Origin: an uncultured Eubacterium sp.
GTDB lineage: Bacteria > Bacillota_A > Clostridia > Lachnospirales > Lachnospiraceae
Reading direction: 5' to 3'
Assembly: GCA_910589045.1 (NCBI GenBank)
Contig: CAJUSH010000029.1
Coordinates: 1-37,276 of the forward strand
Length of the DNA: 37,276 bases
Numbering within the stretch: the stretch's first letter is position 1; each line of letters starts with the position of its first letter. The notes under the pieces were generated by a model that was not told the origin of the DNA, did no database searches, and saw nothing but the letters and a program-made list of their open reading frames with translations. Below, piece by piece: positions 1 to 6,528 of this stretch. Position numbers and translations under genes: made by a program.

Positions 1-791
1 GCATCAACCGCCCCCGTCGAAATTTCCACACCGCCGATATTCAGGCTCACGCTGCTGCTGGCTGCCTGCTGCCGGTCACTCTCATACTTTTGGAACATTG
101 CCCGCAAATATTTGGCGTCCGCCTTCGCAATCTCCATCAGTTCCTTGTTGCGGTGCTTCATCTTCAGTGCCTCTAAATCCTCCGGGTCCATATCCACCTT
201 GCCGCCGCCGGCGATCTCCTCCTCAAGCTCCTCGAAAAGCCCGTCGCCTGCCGCCATCGACTGGCGCATCAGCTCCTCATATTCCCGCATCAGCTCTTCC
301 ATCTCGCGGGAAAGCTCCTGTGTGATCTCCTCGGTGTCTTCCTCCAGCTCCCGCTCGGTATCAACCTCGGCGCCTTCCTCCATCTTTTCCTCCAGCTCCG
401 CCTCGCAGGGCTGCTCGGAACGCTTCAGACGCTCTTCCTCCTGCAGATGCTTCACGCGCTTTTTTGCCACGCGCTCAATCGCCGCCGAATGTACGATCGC
501 CGCCTGAATCTCTGTCTCGTTATACTGCCCTGTCGCCCGCTTCCTCCGCAGCAGCACCGTCTGGCGCTTTGCACGGCCTGCCACCTGGCGTGCCACCGTT
601 GAGGTTTTAGATGTCATAATCTGCGCCGAGATCGTTTTAAAACTATACTGCAGCTTTTTCATCTTCTGCTGCGCCGCTGCCGCTTTCTGCACCGTCCTTG
701 TCGTGCCCGAATAGCTGTCCCAGTTGTTCTCGGCCGAGTAGGTACGCCGGTACGTCTGCCCCTGATAAAGTCCTCCTATTCCTAAATCCAT
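1..791 (-). CDS. Charged coiled-coil protein of unknown function (3' end outside window)
   Basis: About 263 codons are visible and the frame stays open to the window edge, so the C-terminus is missing. The start is ATG at 791 behind GGAGG with 8-nt spacing. The protein begins MDLGIGGLYQGQTYRR. It then has a basic Lys/Arg/Gln-rich part (roughly residues 35-115), followed by a long Glu-rich stretch (about 120-215) that should form a coiled coil. No signal peptide or membrane segment is visible. It lies downstream of the kinase/1009-1761 pair in the same direction, but a 217-bp gap with its own sigma-28-like -10 element suggests separate transcription. I do not recognise the family. By company it belongs with the motility-linked unknowns of 1-6343. 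Confidence that it is coding is high because of the ribosome site, the length and the coherent composition. Confidence 0.8.
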   Translation of the reverse strand, partial: MDLGIGGLYQGQTYRRTYSAENNWDSYSGTTRTVQKAAAAQQKMKKLQYSFKTISAQIMTSKTSTVARQVAGRAKRQTVLLRRKRATGQYNETEIQAAIVHSAAIERVAKKRVKHLQEEERLKRSEQPCEAELEEKMEEGAEVDTERELEEDTEEITQELSREMEELMREYEELMRQSMAAGDGLFEELEEEIAGGGKVDMDPEDLEALKMKHRNKELMEIAKADAKYLRAMFQKYESDRQQAASSSVSLNIGGVEISTGAVD

Positions 792-819
792 ATACAATCC
801 TCCGTGATTGATCTTTAGC

Positions 820-852
820 GGTAACCGCTCAGCCTGCGGCTTCACCGTTACC
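820..852 (-). promoter_or_regulatory. Leader hairpin upstream of the 791 gene
   Basis: An interrupted inverted repeat lies in the 5' leader between the candidate promoter and the start codon. The outer arms are GGTAAC/GTTACC and the inner arms AGCC/GGCT around a GCA loop, with a few mismatches between them. It may stabilise the mRNA or be a protein site. Function unknown. Confidence 0.4.
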
Positions 853-896
853 TTCCACATCCATGTTTTTTCATCCAGCATTTACGTTTGTATATC

Positions 897-904
897 ATAT
901 CGGC
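897..904 (-). promoter_or_regulatory. Sigma-28-like -10 element (GCCGATAT)
   Basis: On the minus strand this reads GCCGATAT, the -10 element of flagellar sigma factors (FliA/SigD; consensus TAAA-N15-GCCGATAA or similar). No TAAA sits at the expected distance (the bases there are TGTC), so the -35 is poor. It is about 105 bp upstream of the ATG at 791. It is more credible because two neighbouring genes carry better versions of the same promoter. Confidence 0.5.
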
Positions 905-1008
905 TTTCTTTCACGCATCGACAAGACAAACAGCACAAAACGACTATCACAGGCATCGTTGGCACGGCACGGCAATGCATCTGCCGGGACGGCTGTCCGC
1001 ATTATTTC

Positions 1009-1761
1009 TTACACAGATCCAATATCTCCGGCCTCACCGAACAGCAGCTCGGCGATCCCGAGCCCCGCCGTGAGAAAGCTTTCCTCATAAGCCGCACCCG
1101 CCATCCTCTGCCTCTTTGCGATCGCCCGCTTCGTCAGCATCTGCTCCGTGCGCTTTTTCTGCAGCCTGCGCCGCTCGGCAAGCTTATCCGCATAAGCCTC
1201 GTTTGCCTTCTGCTTATCCATGCGCTTTTTCCAGAAGCTGTCCTTGCTCTGCGCGTTAAATAAATCCGTCCCGCTTCCGCCCGCGTACTCGGGATACCAG
1301 CTGTGCCCGTGGTACTCCTCCTTGCTCGCGCCAAAAAAGTGCACCACATATTTTCCGCCGCAGATGCCGCTCCAGGGATCCCGGGCCGCAAAATCCCGCT
1401 TTAGGCAGTCCAGCACCCACTGCTCATATTCCTTATCGTTTTTCATCGCCTCAAACCCCGCCTCGGAAATATTGATCGCGATGGAATCGCCCCATTGGGA
1501 GGGATGCTGCTTGAGCATGGAAATCTGGTCGTAAATATAGCTCTTGTACTCCTCCATCGTCATTTCCTCCGTGGAAATGCCCCCGGCAGCCGCCAGCTTT
1601 GCCGTCTCCTCCGTAACCGTGACGCTCCCCGACTTTTTCTCCACCGTCTCCCGGAAGCTCATCTGTGCCTCCTTCGTTTCCTGCCCACCTGTCATCTGTG
1701 CAAAGCTCTCCGCGTATCTGCTGTACGCCCGTGTCATTGCGTTTACCTGAAATGTGCTCAT
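1009..1761 (-). CDS. Protein of unknown function, translationally coupled to the sensor kinase
   Basis: 250 residues. I chose ATG 1761 (MSTFQVNAMTRAYSRYAESF) because AAAGGAG sits 6 nt upstream and the ATGA overlaps the kinase stop codon (1758-1761). The longer frame to 1914 is shadow sequence inside the kinase gene. The N-terminal third is polar with a Tyr-rich start. The middle has a Trp/Gly-rich conserved-looking block (WVLDCLKRDF, then DPWSGICGGKYVVHFFG). The C-terminal 80 residues are basic and probably helical (KRMDKQKANEAYADKLAERR). It has no signal peptide or membrane span. It may belong to one of the uncharacterised DUF families common in Lachnospiraceae (DUF6033 comes to mind, unverified). 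The coupling to the kinase suggests a stoichiometric or accessory role in the same signalling unit. Confidence 0.85.
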   Translation of the reverse strand: MSTFQVNAMTRAYSRYAESFAQMTGGQETKEAQMSFRETVEKKSGSVTVTEETAKLAAAGGISTEEMTMEEYKSYIYDQISMLKQHPSQWGDSIAINISEAGFEAMKNDKEYEQWVLDCLKRDFAARDPWSGICGGKYVVHFFGASKEEYHGHSWYPEYAGGSGTDLFNAQSKDSFWKKRMDKQKANEAYADKLAERRRLQKKRTEQMLTKRAIAKRQRMAGAAYEESFLTAGLGIAELLFGEAGDIGSV

Positions 1762-3161
1762 AGCTGCTCCTTTCTTTTTCCTTCCTCCTGCAGCATAACC
1801 GCGGCGGTGAAAATCTGCTGCTCCACGGTCAGCTCCATGCTCCCAAAATACTTTTTTACCAGCGCCGCCACGTTTTTCAGTCCGATTCCATGCATATCCC
1901 GGTCCTCCTTGCACGTCTGCGGCAGCCCGTTTTTTTCATCAAATATAACCGGATGGCTGCAGGGGTTTTTTACCTCCAGCACAAAAAAATTTTTCTTCCA
2001 TCCGCCGGAAAGCTTCACCCAGCCGTCCTCTCCGCTTTTGCACGCCTCAATCGCATTCGTCAAAAGATTGCTCAAAATGATCCCGAGATCGTAGGCAAAG
2101 CCGTCCGCAAGCTCTCCCGCCGAAAACTCGCTGGAAAACCGGATGCCCCGGGAGGCAGCACGCGCCGCCGCATCCGAAATGATCACGTCCATCAGCTCGT
2201 TTTCGGTATCGATCAGCGGGGCGCTCTGTGTGACCTCCTCCGTCATCTGCCGGACGTAGCTTTTTGCACCTGCATAATTTCCGTGCTCCAGAAAGCCCTC
2301 CAGCACACTCATATGCCCGCGCAGCTCGTGGCGGATGCTGCGGGTCTGTTCCATGAGCGTCCGGTTTTCCTCCAGCCGAAGTCCAAACGCCTCGTGCTGC
2401 CTCTGCTCCACAAAACGCCTCCTGCGCTCCTCCCCGAGCGCCAGCAGGTTGCTGTAGCTGCCGATGGATGCCCAGATACCCGCATAAAACAGCGTCGCCA
2501 TCAGCGGCACAAGCCACAGGTACATCGGATACTCTTCATAAAGGCTGAAATAATAATTCTCACCCACCAAAAGCTGAAGGCGCAGCACCATCCGCCCAAA
2601 CAGCACCCCCGCCACAGGCAGGATCAGCAGTGTGAACATCTCCCTCGTTTTCAGCTGCCACATACACCGGCGGATCTTTTCTGCGATAAACCAGATCAGG
2701 GCGCCCATGAGCGTGACGCGCAGGACCGCCGTAAATGCGTAAAGCCACATGATCCAAAGCAGCATCCGCGAAAGGGATTCCTCCCGCATTAGTAACCGGT
2801 TGATGTACATGCTTCCCGCGGAGTAGAGACTGGCCGCGATCAAAAAACCAATCTGGTTTACGCAGTACCAGGTAGTGATCAGAAATGCCGGAAATACCGG
2901 CAGGCGCCGCTTCCGATACCAATCGGAGAGCATAAGAACCGCGCTGATTAGCAGATAGCCCATCCACGTCGGCAAATCCACAGCCATGAGCCGCAGGCCA
3001 TAAAACCCGCTGTAGAGCACAAGGGTCGTCACGTAAATATGTTTTTTTTCCTTTACCGTCTGTGCAAACACTGCCAGAAACGCCGCAAACAGATTCCCGT
3101 ACACGAATATTTCCATCCCGGAAAGAATTTTCTGGACTACCTGAAACTCATGCTCACTCAA
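1758..3161 (-). CDS. AgrC-like sensor histidine kinase (GHKL ATPase)
   Basis: 467 residues. The N-terminal half (about 15-240) has roughly six hydrophobic segments, as in peptide-sensing AgrC/ComD-type kinases. A linker helix leads to a phosphoacceptor region around His278 (SIRHELRGH) and a GHKL-type ATPase with N-box NLLTNAIEA (365-373) and G-box HGIGLKN (424-430). The start is TTG at 3161 behind GAGGGGG; the only nearby ATG (3151) is out of frame. It lies 29 bp after the response regulator gene and overlaps the next gene by four bases. Family knowledge: such kinases pass phosphate to LytTR regulators in response to secreted peptides. No agrB or agrD gene is visible in the window, so the ligand is unknown. 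Confidence 0.92.
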   Translation of the reverse strand: MSEHEFQVVQKILSGMEIFVYGNLFAAFLAVFAQTVKEKKHIYVTTLVLYSGFYGLRLMAVDLPTWMGYLLISAVLMLSDWYRKRRLPVFPAFLITTWYCVNQIGFLIAASLYSAGSMYINRLLMREESLSRMLLWIMWLYAFTAVLRVTLMGALIWFIAEKIRRCMWQLKTREMFTLLILPVAGVLFGRMVLRLQLLVGENYYFSLYEEYPMYLWLVPLMATLFYAGIWASIGSYSNLLALGEERRRRFVEQRQHEAFGLRLEENRTLMEQTRSIRHELRGHMSVLEGFLEHGNYAGAKSYVRQMTEEVTQSAPLIDTENELMDVIISDAAARAASRGIRFSSEFSAGELADGFAYDLGIILSNLLTNAIEACKSGEDGWVKLSGGWKKNFFVLEVKNPCSHPVIFDEKNGLPQTCKEDRDMHGIGLKNVAALVKKYFGSMELTVEQQIFTAAVMLQEEGKRKEQL

Positions 3162-3190
3162 CGGCGTTCCCCCTCTCCCAATGATTTTTT

Positions 3191-3892
3191 TTACCTTCCT
3201 CTTCTCAGAAAGTGAAGGTAGTCTTTTGCGAAGGCATCGTACTTATATCTGGACAAGGGGAGGCGCGCCCCACCGACCAGTGTGACCTCGGTGCGGTTGT
3301 ATGCCTCCACCTCTGACAGATTGACCAGATATCCTTTATGAATACGGAAAAACCGTCCACAAAGCAATTGCTCCAGCTCCCCCATCTTTGCGTAGCACTC
3401 CAGGCGCTCCCCGCGCAGATGCAGAATGATCTTATGTCCCGCACCCTCCACATAAACCAGGTTGTCGATGCGGATCTCACGCACCGCGGTCCTGACACGC
3501 ACGGTAAAGCACTCCGGCGCCCGCTCCCGCTCGTCAAGCCGCGCAAGCGCCCGGTCACACACCTCCACAAGCCTTTTTTGTTCAACCGGCTTCAGCAGAT
3601 AGGCAAATGCCTCCACGTCGAAGGCCTCGTAAACGTACTGCTCATAGCCGGTCACAAAAATGATGACCGCCTCCCTGCCCCACCGCCTGCGCAGGCTGTG
3701 TGCCAGCTCCATGCCGTTTGTCCCGGCGCAAAACCCGATATCCAGAAAATACAGATCAAATGCGCCCGCCGCAAGCAGCCCTTCCGGAGAGTCAAATTCC
3801 TCGACTGCAATCTCCTTGTTCCAGTCCAGCAGCTGTCTGTGCAGAAGCTCCCCCGCCGGGCGCTCATCCTCGCAGATTGCAATCCGTGTCAT
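3191..3892 (-). CDS. LytTR-family response regulator (AgrA/LytR type)
   Basis: 233 residues from ATG 3892. I prefer this start to GTG 3913 because the GAGGTGAGG ribosome site lies between the two. The receiver domain has the acidic pocket CEDE (8-10), phosphoacceptor Asp51 (FDLYFLDIG) and the conserved lysine in YLLKPVE. The C-terminal LytTR DNA-binding domain (about 135-230) contains the usual IHKGYLVNLSEVEAY block. It is the first gene of the regulator-kinase-unknown operon. Two 8-bp direct repeats 21 bp apart lie about 100 bp upstream, with the geometry of LytTR sites, so autoregulation is likely. A membrane AgrC-like kinase partner is encoded directly downstream. Confidence 0.93.
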   Translation of the reverse strand: MTRIAICEDERPAGELLHRQLLDWNKEIAVEEFDSPEGLLAAGAFDLYFLDIGFCAGTNGMELAHSLRRRWGREAVIIFVTGYEQYVYEAFDVEAFAYLLKPVEQKRLVEVCDRALARLDERERAPECFTVRVRTAVREIRIDNLVYVEGAGHKIILHLRGERLECYAKMGELEQLLCGRFFRIHKGYLVNLSEVEAYNRTEVTLVGGARLPLSRYKYDAFAKDYLHFLRRGR

Positions 3893-3991
3893 AAGCCTCA
3901 CCTCATTTTTCACCTTTGGCGCCGCATATTCTGCAGGGCCTCCGGTACATTAGAATTATCGTATTTTTTATTTTTATACAACAGGGCGATC

Positions 3992-4020
3992 ACGCAAGCG
4001 GCAGCTTTTTCGACGCAAGC
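3992..4020 (-). promoter_or_regulatory. Candidate LytTR direct-repeat site
   Basis: On the minus strand GCTTGCGT occurs twice with a 21-bp period (9-bp units separated by 12 bp). This is the two-helical-turn spacing known for AgrA/LytTR boxes, although the repeat sequence differs from the S. aureus consensus. It is followed about 10 bp later by TTGTAT and an AT-rich stretch ending TACGATAAT, then the response regulator gene. The geometry is seen in the sequence; binding is inferred. Confidence 0.5.
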
Positions 4021-4036
4021 AGTAAAAGCAGAAAAC

Positions 4037-4069
4037 AAAAAAGCAGAGAAACCAAACCGGCTTCCCTGC
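4037..4069 (-). terminator. Intrinsic terminator of the stand-alone LytTR gene
   Basis: On the minus strand GCAGGGAA pairs with TTTCTCTGC (8 bp, one wobble) across a loop of about 10 nt, followed by a run of six T. It sits 26 bp after the stop of the 4095-4484 gene and separates it from the regulator/kinase operon. Confidence 0.65.
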
Positions 4070-4094
4070 CCTTTTTACATGACCCGATATCGGG

Positions 4095-4484
4095 CTATGG
4101 TAGTACATCCTCGTTCTGATATGCCAAAAAACGCTTTTTTACTTCCTTGTAGCGCGCCTTCGGCACGGAGAGCTGCTCCCCGTTTTCAAGTGTCAGCACA
4201 TAGCTGCTGATCTTTTCTATGTATTGCATGTTCACCAGAAAGCTTTGATGACACCGCAAAAAATTCCTGCCCGAGAAATCAACCTCCAGCTCATCGAGCT
4301 TGCGGTAAATGCTGAGCATCCGTCCGTCTGTAAGATGAAAATAGTTCTTATGTCCCTTCGTCTCAATATAGAGAACCAGATCCTCCTTGAGCGTCTCATC
4401 GCCCTCTACAAAATGATACCCGCATAACAATTCGTTTTTCTTTATGGCTTCATACATGCTGTCTGCGCAAATTGTTTCACTCAT
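4095..4484 (-). CDS. Stand-alone LytTR DNA-binding protein
   Basis: 129 residues from ATG 4484 with a GGAAAAGAGG ribosome site. It is almost entirely a LytTR domain (about 32-125; note GHKNYFHLTDG, CHQSFLVNMQYI and VPKARYKEVKKRF) with only about 30 residues in front, so there is no receiver domain or phosphoacceptor aspartate. Such proteins act as phosphorylation-independent regulators or are controlled by an anti-activator partner. It has its own sigma-28-like promoter (4564-4590) and its own terminator, so it should be expressed with the motility class and could link the flagellar programme to the LytTR operon next door. Its DNA sites are not known. Confidence 0.9.
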   Translation of the reverse strand: MSETICADSMYEAIKKNELLCGYHFVEGDETLKEDLVLYIETKGHKNYFHLTDGRMLSIYRKLDELEVDFSGRNFLRCHQSFLVNMQYIEKISSYVLTLENGEQLSVPKARYKEVKKRFLAYQNEDVLP

Positions 4485-4563
4485 AGCCTCTTTTCCTTCT
4501 TACGTGTAAATCCCTGCTGCCGCTTTTTACATCCGGACAGCCGAAATCCCTTTCTGACTAAAT

Positions 4564-4590
4564 ATATCGGCCAAAAGGGATATTGGCTTA
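4564..4590 (-). promoter_or_regulatory. Sigma-28-type promoter of the LytTR gene
   Basis: The minus strand reads TAAG - 15 bp - GCCGATAT, close to the flagellar sigma-28 consensus with exact spacing. It is 80 bp upstream of the ATG at 4484. An 8-bp inverted repeat (ATCCCTTT/AAAGGGAT, 4546-4553 and 4574-4581) straddles the -10 and could be an operator. Confidence 0.65.
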
Positions 4591-4592
4591 TG

Positions 4593-4619
4593 GCAATGTC
4601 ATGAAACGACCATTTACTT
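4593..4619 (-). promoter_or_regulatory. Shared upstream element, copy 1
   Basis: The plus strand reads GCAATG - 11 bp - CCATT then TACTT, beginning 2 bp upstream of the -35. The same pattern at the same distance precedes the FlxA-like gene (5627-5652). The CAATG/CATT halves form a partial dyad. It is probably an activator site; the protein is unknown. Confidence 0.45.
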
Positions 4620-4636
4620 GTGTAAATAGTCTATAC

Positions 4637-5491
4637 CTACAGCCGCCGGTCGATCCTCTGTCCCGGCTCCTGCTCCTTCTTTGTTTTCTGCGCGATCTCC
4701 TCCGCGAGCGTATCGGCCTTTTCGAACACGCCGCTTTCCTCCGCCGTCCACGTATCCGGATTCCCGGCTTTTTTATCCTTCATCCGAATGTCCGCAGCCC
4801 CGGCATCCCCGGTCCGCGTGCCCTCAGTCCCGGATTTTTTACCCTCTGTCCGCCCGTCTTTATCCCCGGCCTTTTTATCCTTCGTCCGCTCGTCATATTC
4901 CTTCTGTGCCGTATCCTTCAGCTTTTTATCCGCCTCAGCCAGCTTCTTAACCTGTCCGCCGACTGCCCTGTCGATCCGCTTCTCCAGATCAGAGAGCTTC
5001 TCCTCCTTGTGTGCGGTATCTACGCCCCGGGATCGGTCCGTCCGGATTTCCGATGCAAGAACGCTTTTTTCACCCTTCATACGAGTGACCGTGCGGCCTG
5101 TGTCGCCCGCCTGCCTGACCGCGGAATCTGCCGTGAGCATCGCATTCATGCTGTCCTTTGACAGTCCGCTGCCCTGCTCCTTTTCCCGCTTTTCGCATTC
5201 GTTCTTCTGTGCCTCACGCTCTCTTTTTTCCCGCGCCTCCTCGGTCTGCTTCCTGCGCAGCTCAATCTCATGCTGACGGAGCTGCTGGTTCAGATCGGAG
5301 ATCTGCTTTTGCAGCTCCTGACGCTTTTTCATCTTATCCTCCGGGGGCATCTGGTCGTTTTTCGCCAGGTCCTGCAGCTGCTTCTGGGCATTTTCAATCT
5401 GCTTCTGCAGGCTCTTGCTGATCGCATCCACCGTCTGTGCACCCGTTTTAAGCGCCGGTGCCTGACCTGTACTGATTCCTTCCACTCTCAT
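4637..5491 (-). CDS. FlxA-like coiled-coil protein
   Basis: 284 residues from ATG 5491 (MRVEGISTG), chosen for AAAGGAG 9 nt upstream; the frame reaches 5647 but has no other good site. Residues about 25-85 form a heptad-rich Gln/Lys coiled coil (IENAQKQLQDLAK and QELQKQISDLNQQLRQ) resembling the FlxA-like family. The remaining two thirds are extremely charged Lys/Glu/Asp/Arg repeats with many Gly and Thr, likely disordered or helical. No membrane segment is seen. In E. coli, flxA is a FliA (sigma-28) target of unknown function. Here the gene has a near-perfect sigma-28 promoter, which supports the family call independently. Its role in motility is unknown. Confidence 0.82.
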   Translation of the reverse strand: MRVEGISTGQAPALKTGAQTVDAISKSLQKQIENAQKQLQDLAKNDQMPPEDKMKKRQELQKQISDLNQQLRQHEIELRRKQTEEAREKREREAQKNECEKREKEQGSGLSKDSMNAMLTADSAVRQAGDTGRTVTRMKGEKSVLASEIRTDRSRGVDTAHKEEKLSDLEKRIDRAVGGQVKKLAEADKKLKDTAQKEYDERTKDKKAGDKDGRTEGKKSGTEGTRTGDAGAADIRMKDKKAGNPDTWTAEESGVFEKADTLAEEIAQKTKKEQEPGQRIDRRL

Positions 5492-5597
5492 TCGTCTGTC
5501 TCCTTTCACACAGCGCTCCTTTCCCGAAACGCCGCCCTCATCCCGGCGGTCCTGCCGCCGGCCTACTTCCATGTATCCGTCGAATGTGACAATATTT

Positions 5598-5624
5598 ATA
5601 TCGGAGAACAAAAAGAAAACTTTA
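5598..5624 (-). promoter_or_regulatory. Near-perfect sigma-28 promoter of the FlxA-like gene
   Basis: The minus strand reads TAAAGTTT - 11 bp - TCCGATAT, matching the FliA/SigD consensus (TAAAGTTT-N11-GCCGATAA) at nearly every position. It lies about 105 bp upstream of the ATG at 5491. This is the clearest promoter in the region and the main reason to call 1-6343 a motility regulon. Confidence 0.8.
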
Positions 5625-5626
5625 CC

Positions 5627-5652
5627 GCAATGACCTATATCGCCCATTACTT
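5627..5652 (-). promoter_or_regulatory. Shared upstream element, copy 2
   Basis: The plus strand reads GCAATG - 11 bp - CCATTACTT, again 2 bp upstream of the sigma-28 -35. It matches copy 1 at 4593-4619 in sequence and position, with one base less in the CCATT(T)ACTT part. Confidence 0.45.
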
Positions 5653-5686
5653 ACACACATAGCCCGATGCCCGCCGAAAAACGGAA

Positions 5687-6343
5687 TCATCCGAAATAAT
5701 CGTAATTATTCGCCATGTAAGAGGAATAAGGGGAACCGGAAGCACTGTAAAGGCTTGCGAAGCTCGAAGCGCCTGCGCCTGCATTATCCGAAAGCTTCTG
5801 CGCCAGCGTTGTCACCTGCTTCATAAAATCGGAGCCCGCGCCGAACACACGCTCGATCTGGTCCACATCCGCACGCCCCAGACGGTCCCGGTTCACATCC
5901 AGCATACCGTCATCCATCACATTGACCCCGATGGCCTCCAGCTCCTCCTTGTGCTCGATCGCGGCCTGCGCCATCATCTTCCGGTAAAAAACGTTCAGGG
6001 ACGAGTTTGTTCCCGTGGCAGAGCTCATCGTCGAGTTGAAATATTTTGCAAAAGAACCGATCTCATCCACCAGCTCCTCGTTGCTGCCGCTCTCCCGCGC
6101 CTCGTCGAACAGATCCTCCTCCTTGTCCGTAAGCTTGTCCGCGGACTGTGACAGCTCACCCGCGTTTTTCTCCAGCCGCTGGAAAAGGTTATTGCTGATC
6201 AGCTCCATGCCGGGATTTTTACTCCGGCTGCCGACGATGGACCCGGAATTGTTATTGTTGATGTAATTGAGCAGGGACGTGTTCCCGAGGGGCAGATGTG
6301 CCCGCTTCGCAGTCTCGTTCATCGTGATTGTAGGGATTCTCAT
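5687..6343 (-). CDS. Unknown protein with FliD C-terminus-like segment
   Basis: 218 residues from ATG 6343 with GAGAGG upstream. The N-terminus (MRIPTITMNETAKRAHLPLG) and the Ser/Asn-rich body lack a signal peptide and membrane spans, as in proteins exported by the flagellar apparatus. Residues about 130-190 (helix, then ELEAIGVNVMDDGMLDVN, then a helical tail starting VFGAGSDFMKQ) resemble the 'G-I-T-x-x-x-D-G-x-L-x-I-D' pattern of the FliD C-terminal domain. This is a short-motif similarity, not a family assignment. A TAAA/TCGATAG pair 60-85 bp upstream could be a sigma-28 promoter. It heads the motility-linked cluster. It could be a secreted or filament-associated protein; export is inferred, not seen. 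Confidence 0.78.
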   Translation of the reverse strand: MRIPTITMNETAKRAHLPLGNTSLLNYINNNNSGSIVGSRSKNPGMELISNNLFQRLEKNAGELSQSADKLTDKEEDLFDEARESGSNEELVDEIGSFAKYFNSTMSSATGTNSSLNVFYRKMMAQAAIEHKEELEAIGVNVMDDGMLDVNRDRLGRADVDQIERVFGAGSDFMKQVTTLAQKLSDNAGAGASSFASLYSASGSPYSSYMANNYDYFG

Positions 6344-6400
6344 AAAAAGTACCTCTCTTTCCGTTAAAATTATGTGTCTGCTCCCGCAGCTACATAAATT

Positions 6401-6426
6401 CTATCGAAAAGCGGCGTCCAGATTTA
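6401..6426 (-). promoter_or_regulatory. Weak sigma-28-like promoter
   Basis: The minus strand reads TAAA - 15 bp - TCGATAG, with two mismatches in the -10 and one base shorter spacing than the two better copies. It is upstream of the 6343 gene. It is accepted only because of its neighbours. Confidence 0.4.
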
Positions 6427-6528
6427 ACCTCAACTGCGCCACTGGCTGCATTTCTGACGCAAACAGCACCGTTTCCGTCTCCTGCCCCTGCCCTGGCTTT
6501 GCTGCGGCCCCTTTTACACATCTCCGCC

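Noticed and set aside
3893..4094. agrD-like signal peptide gene between the LytTR genes
   Set aside because: Neither strand has a short frame with a ribosome site, an amphipathic start and a central cysteine motif; the space holds a terminator and promoter signals.
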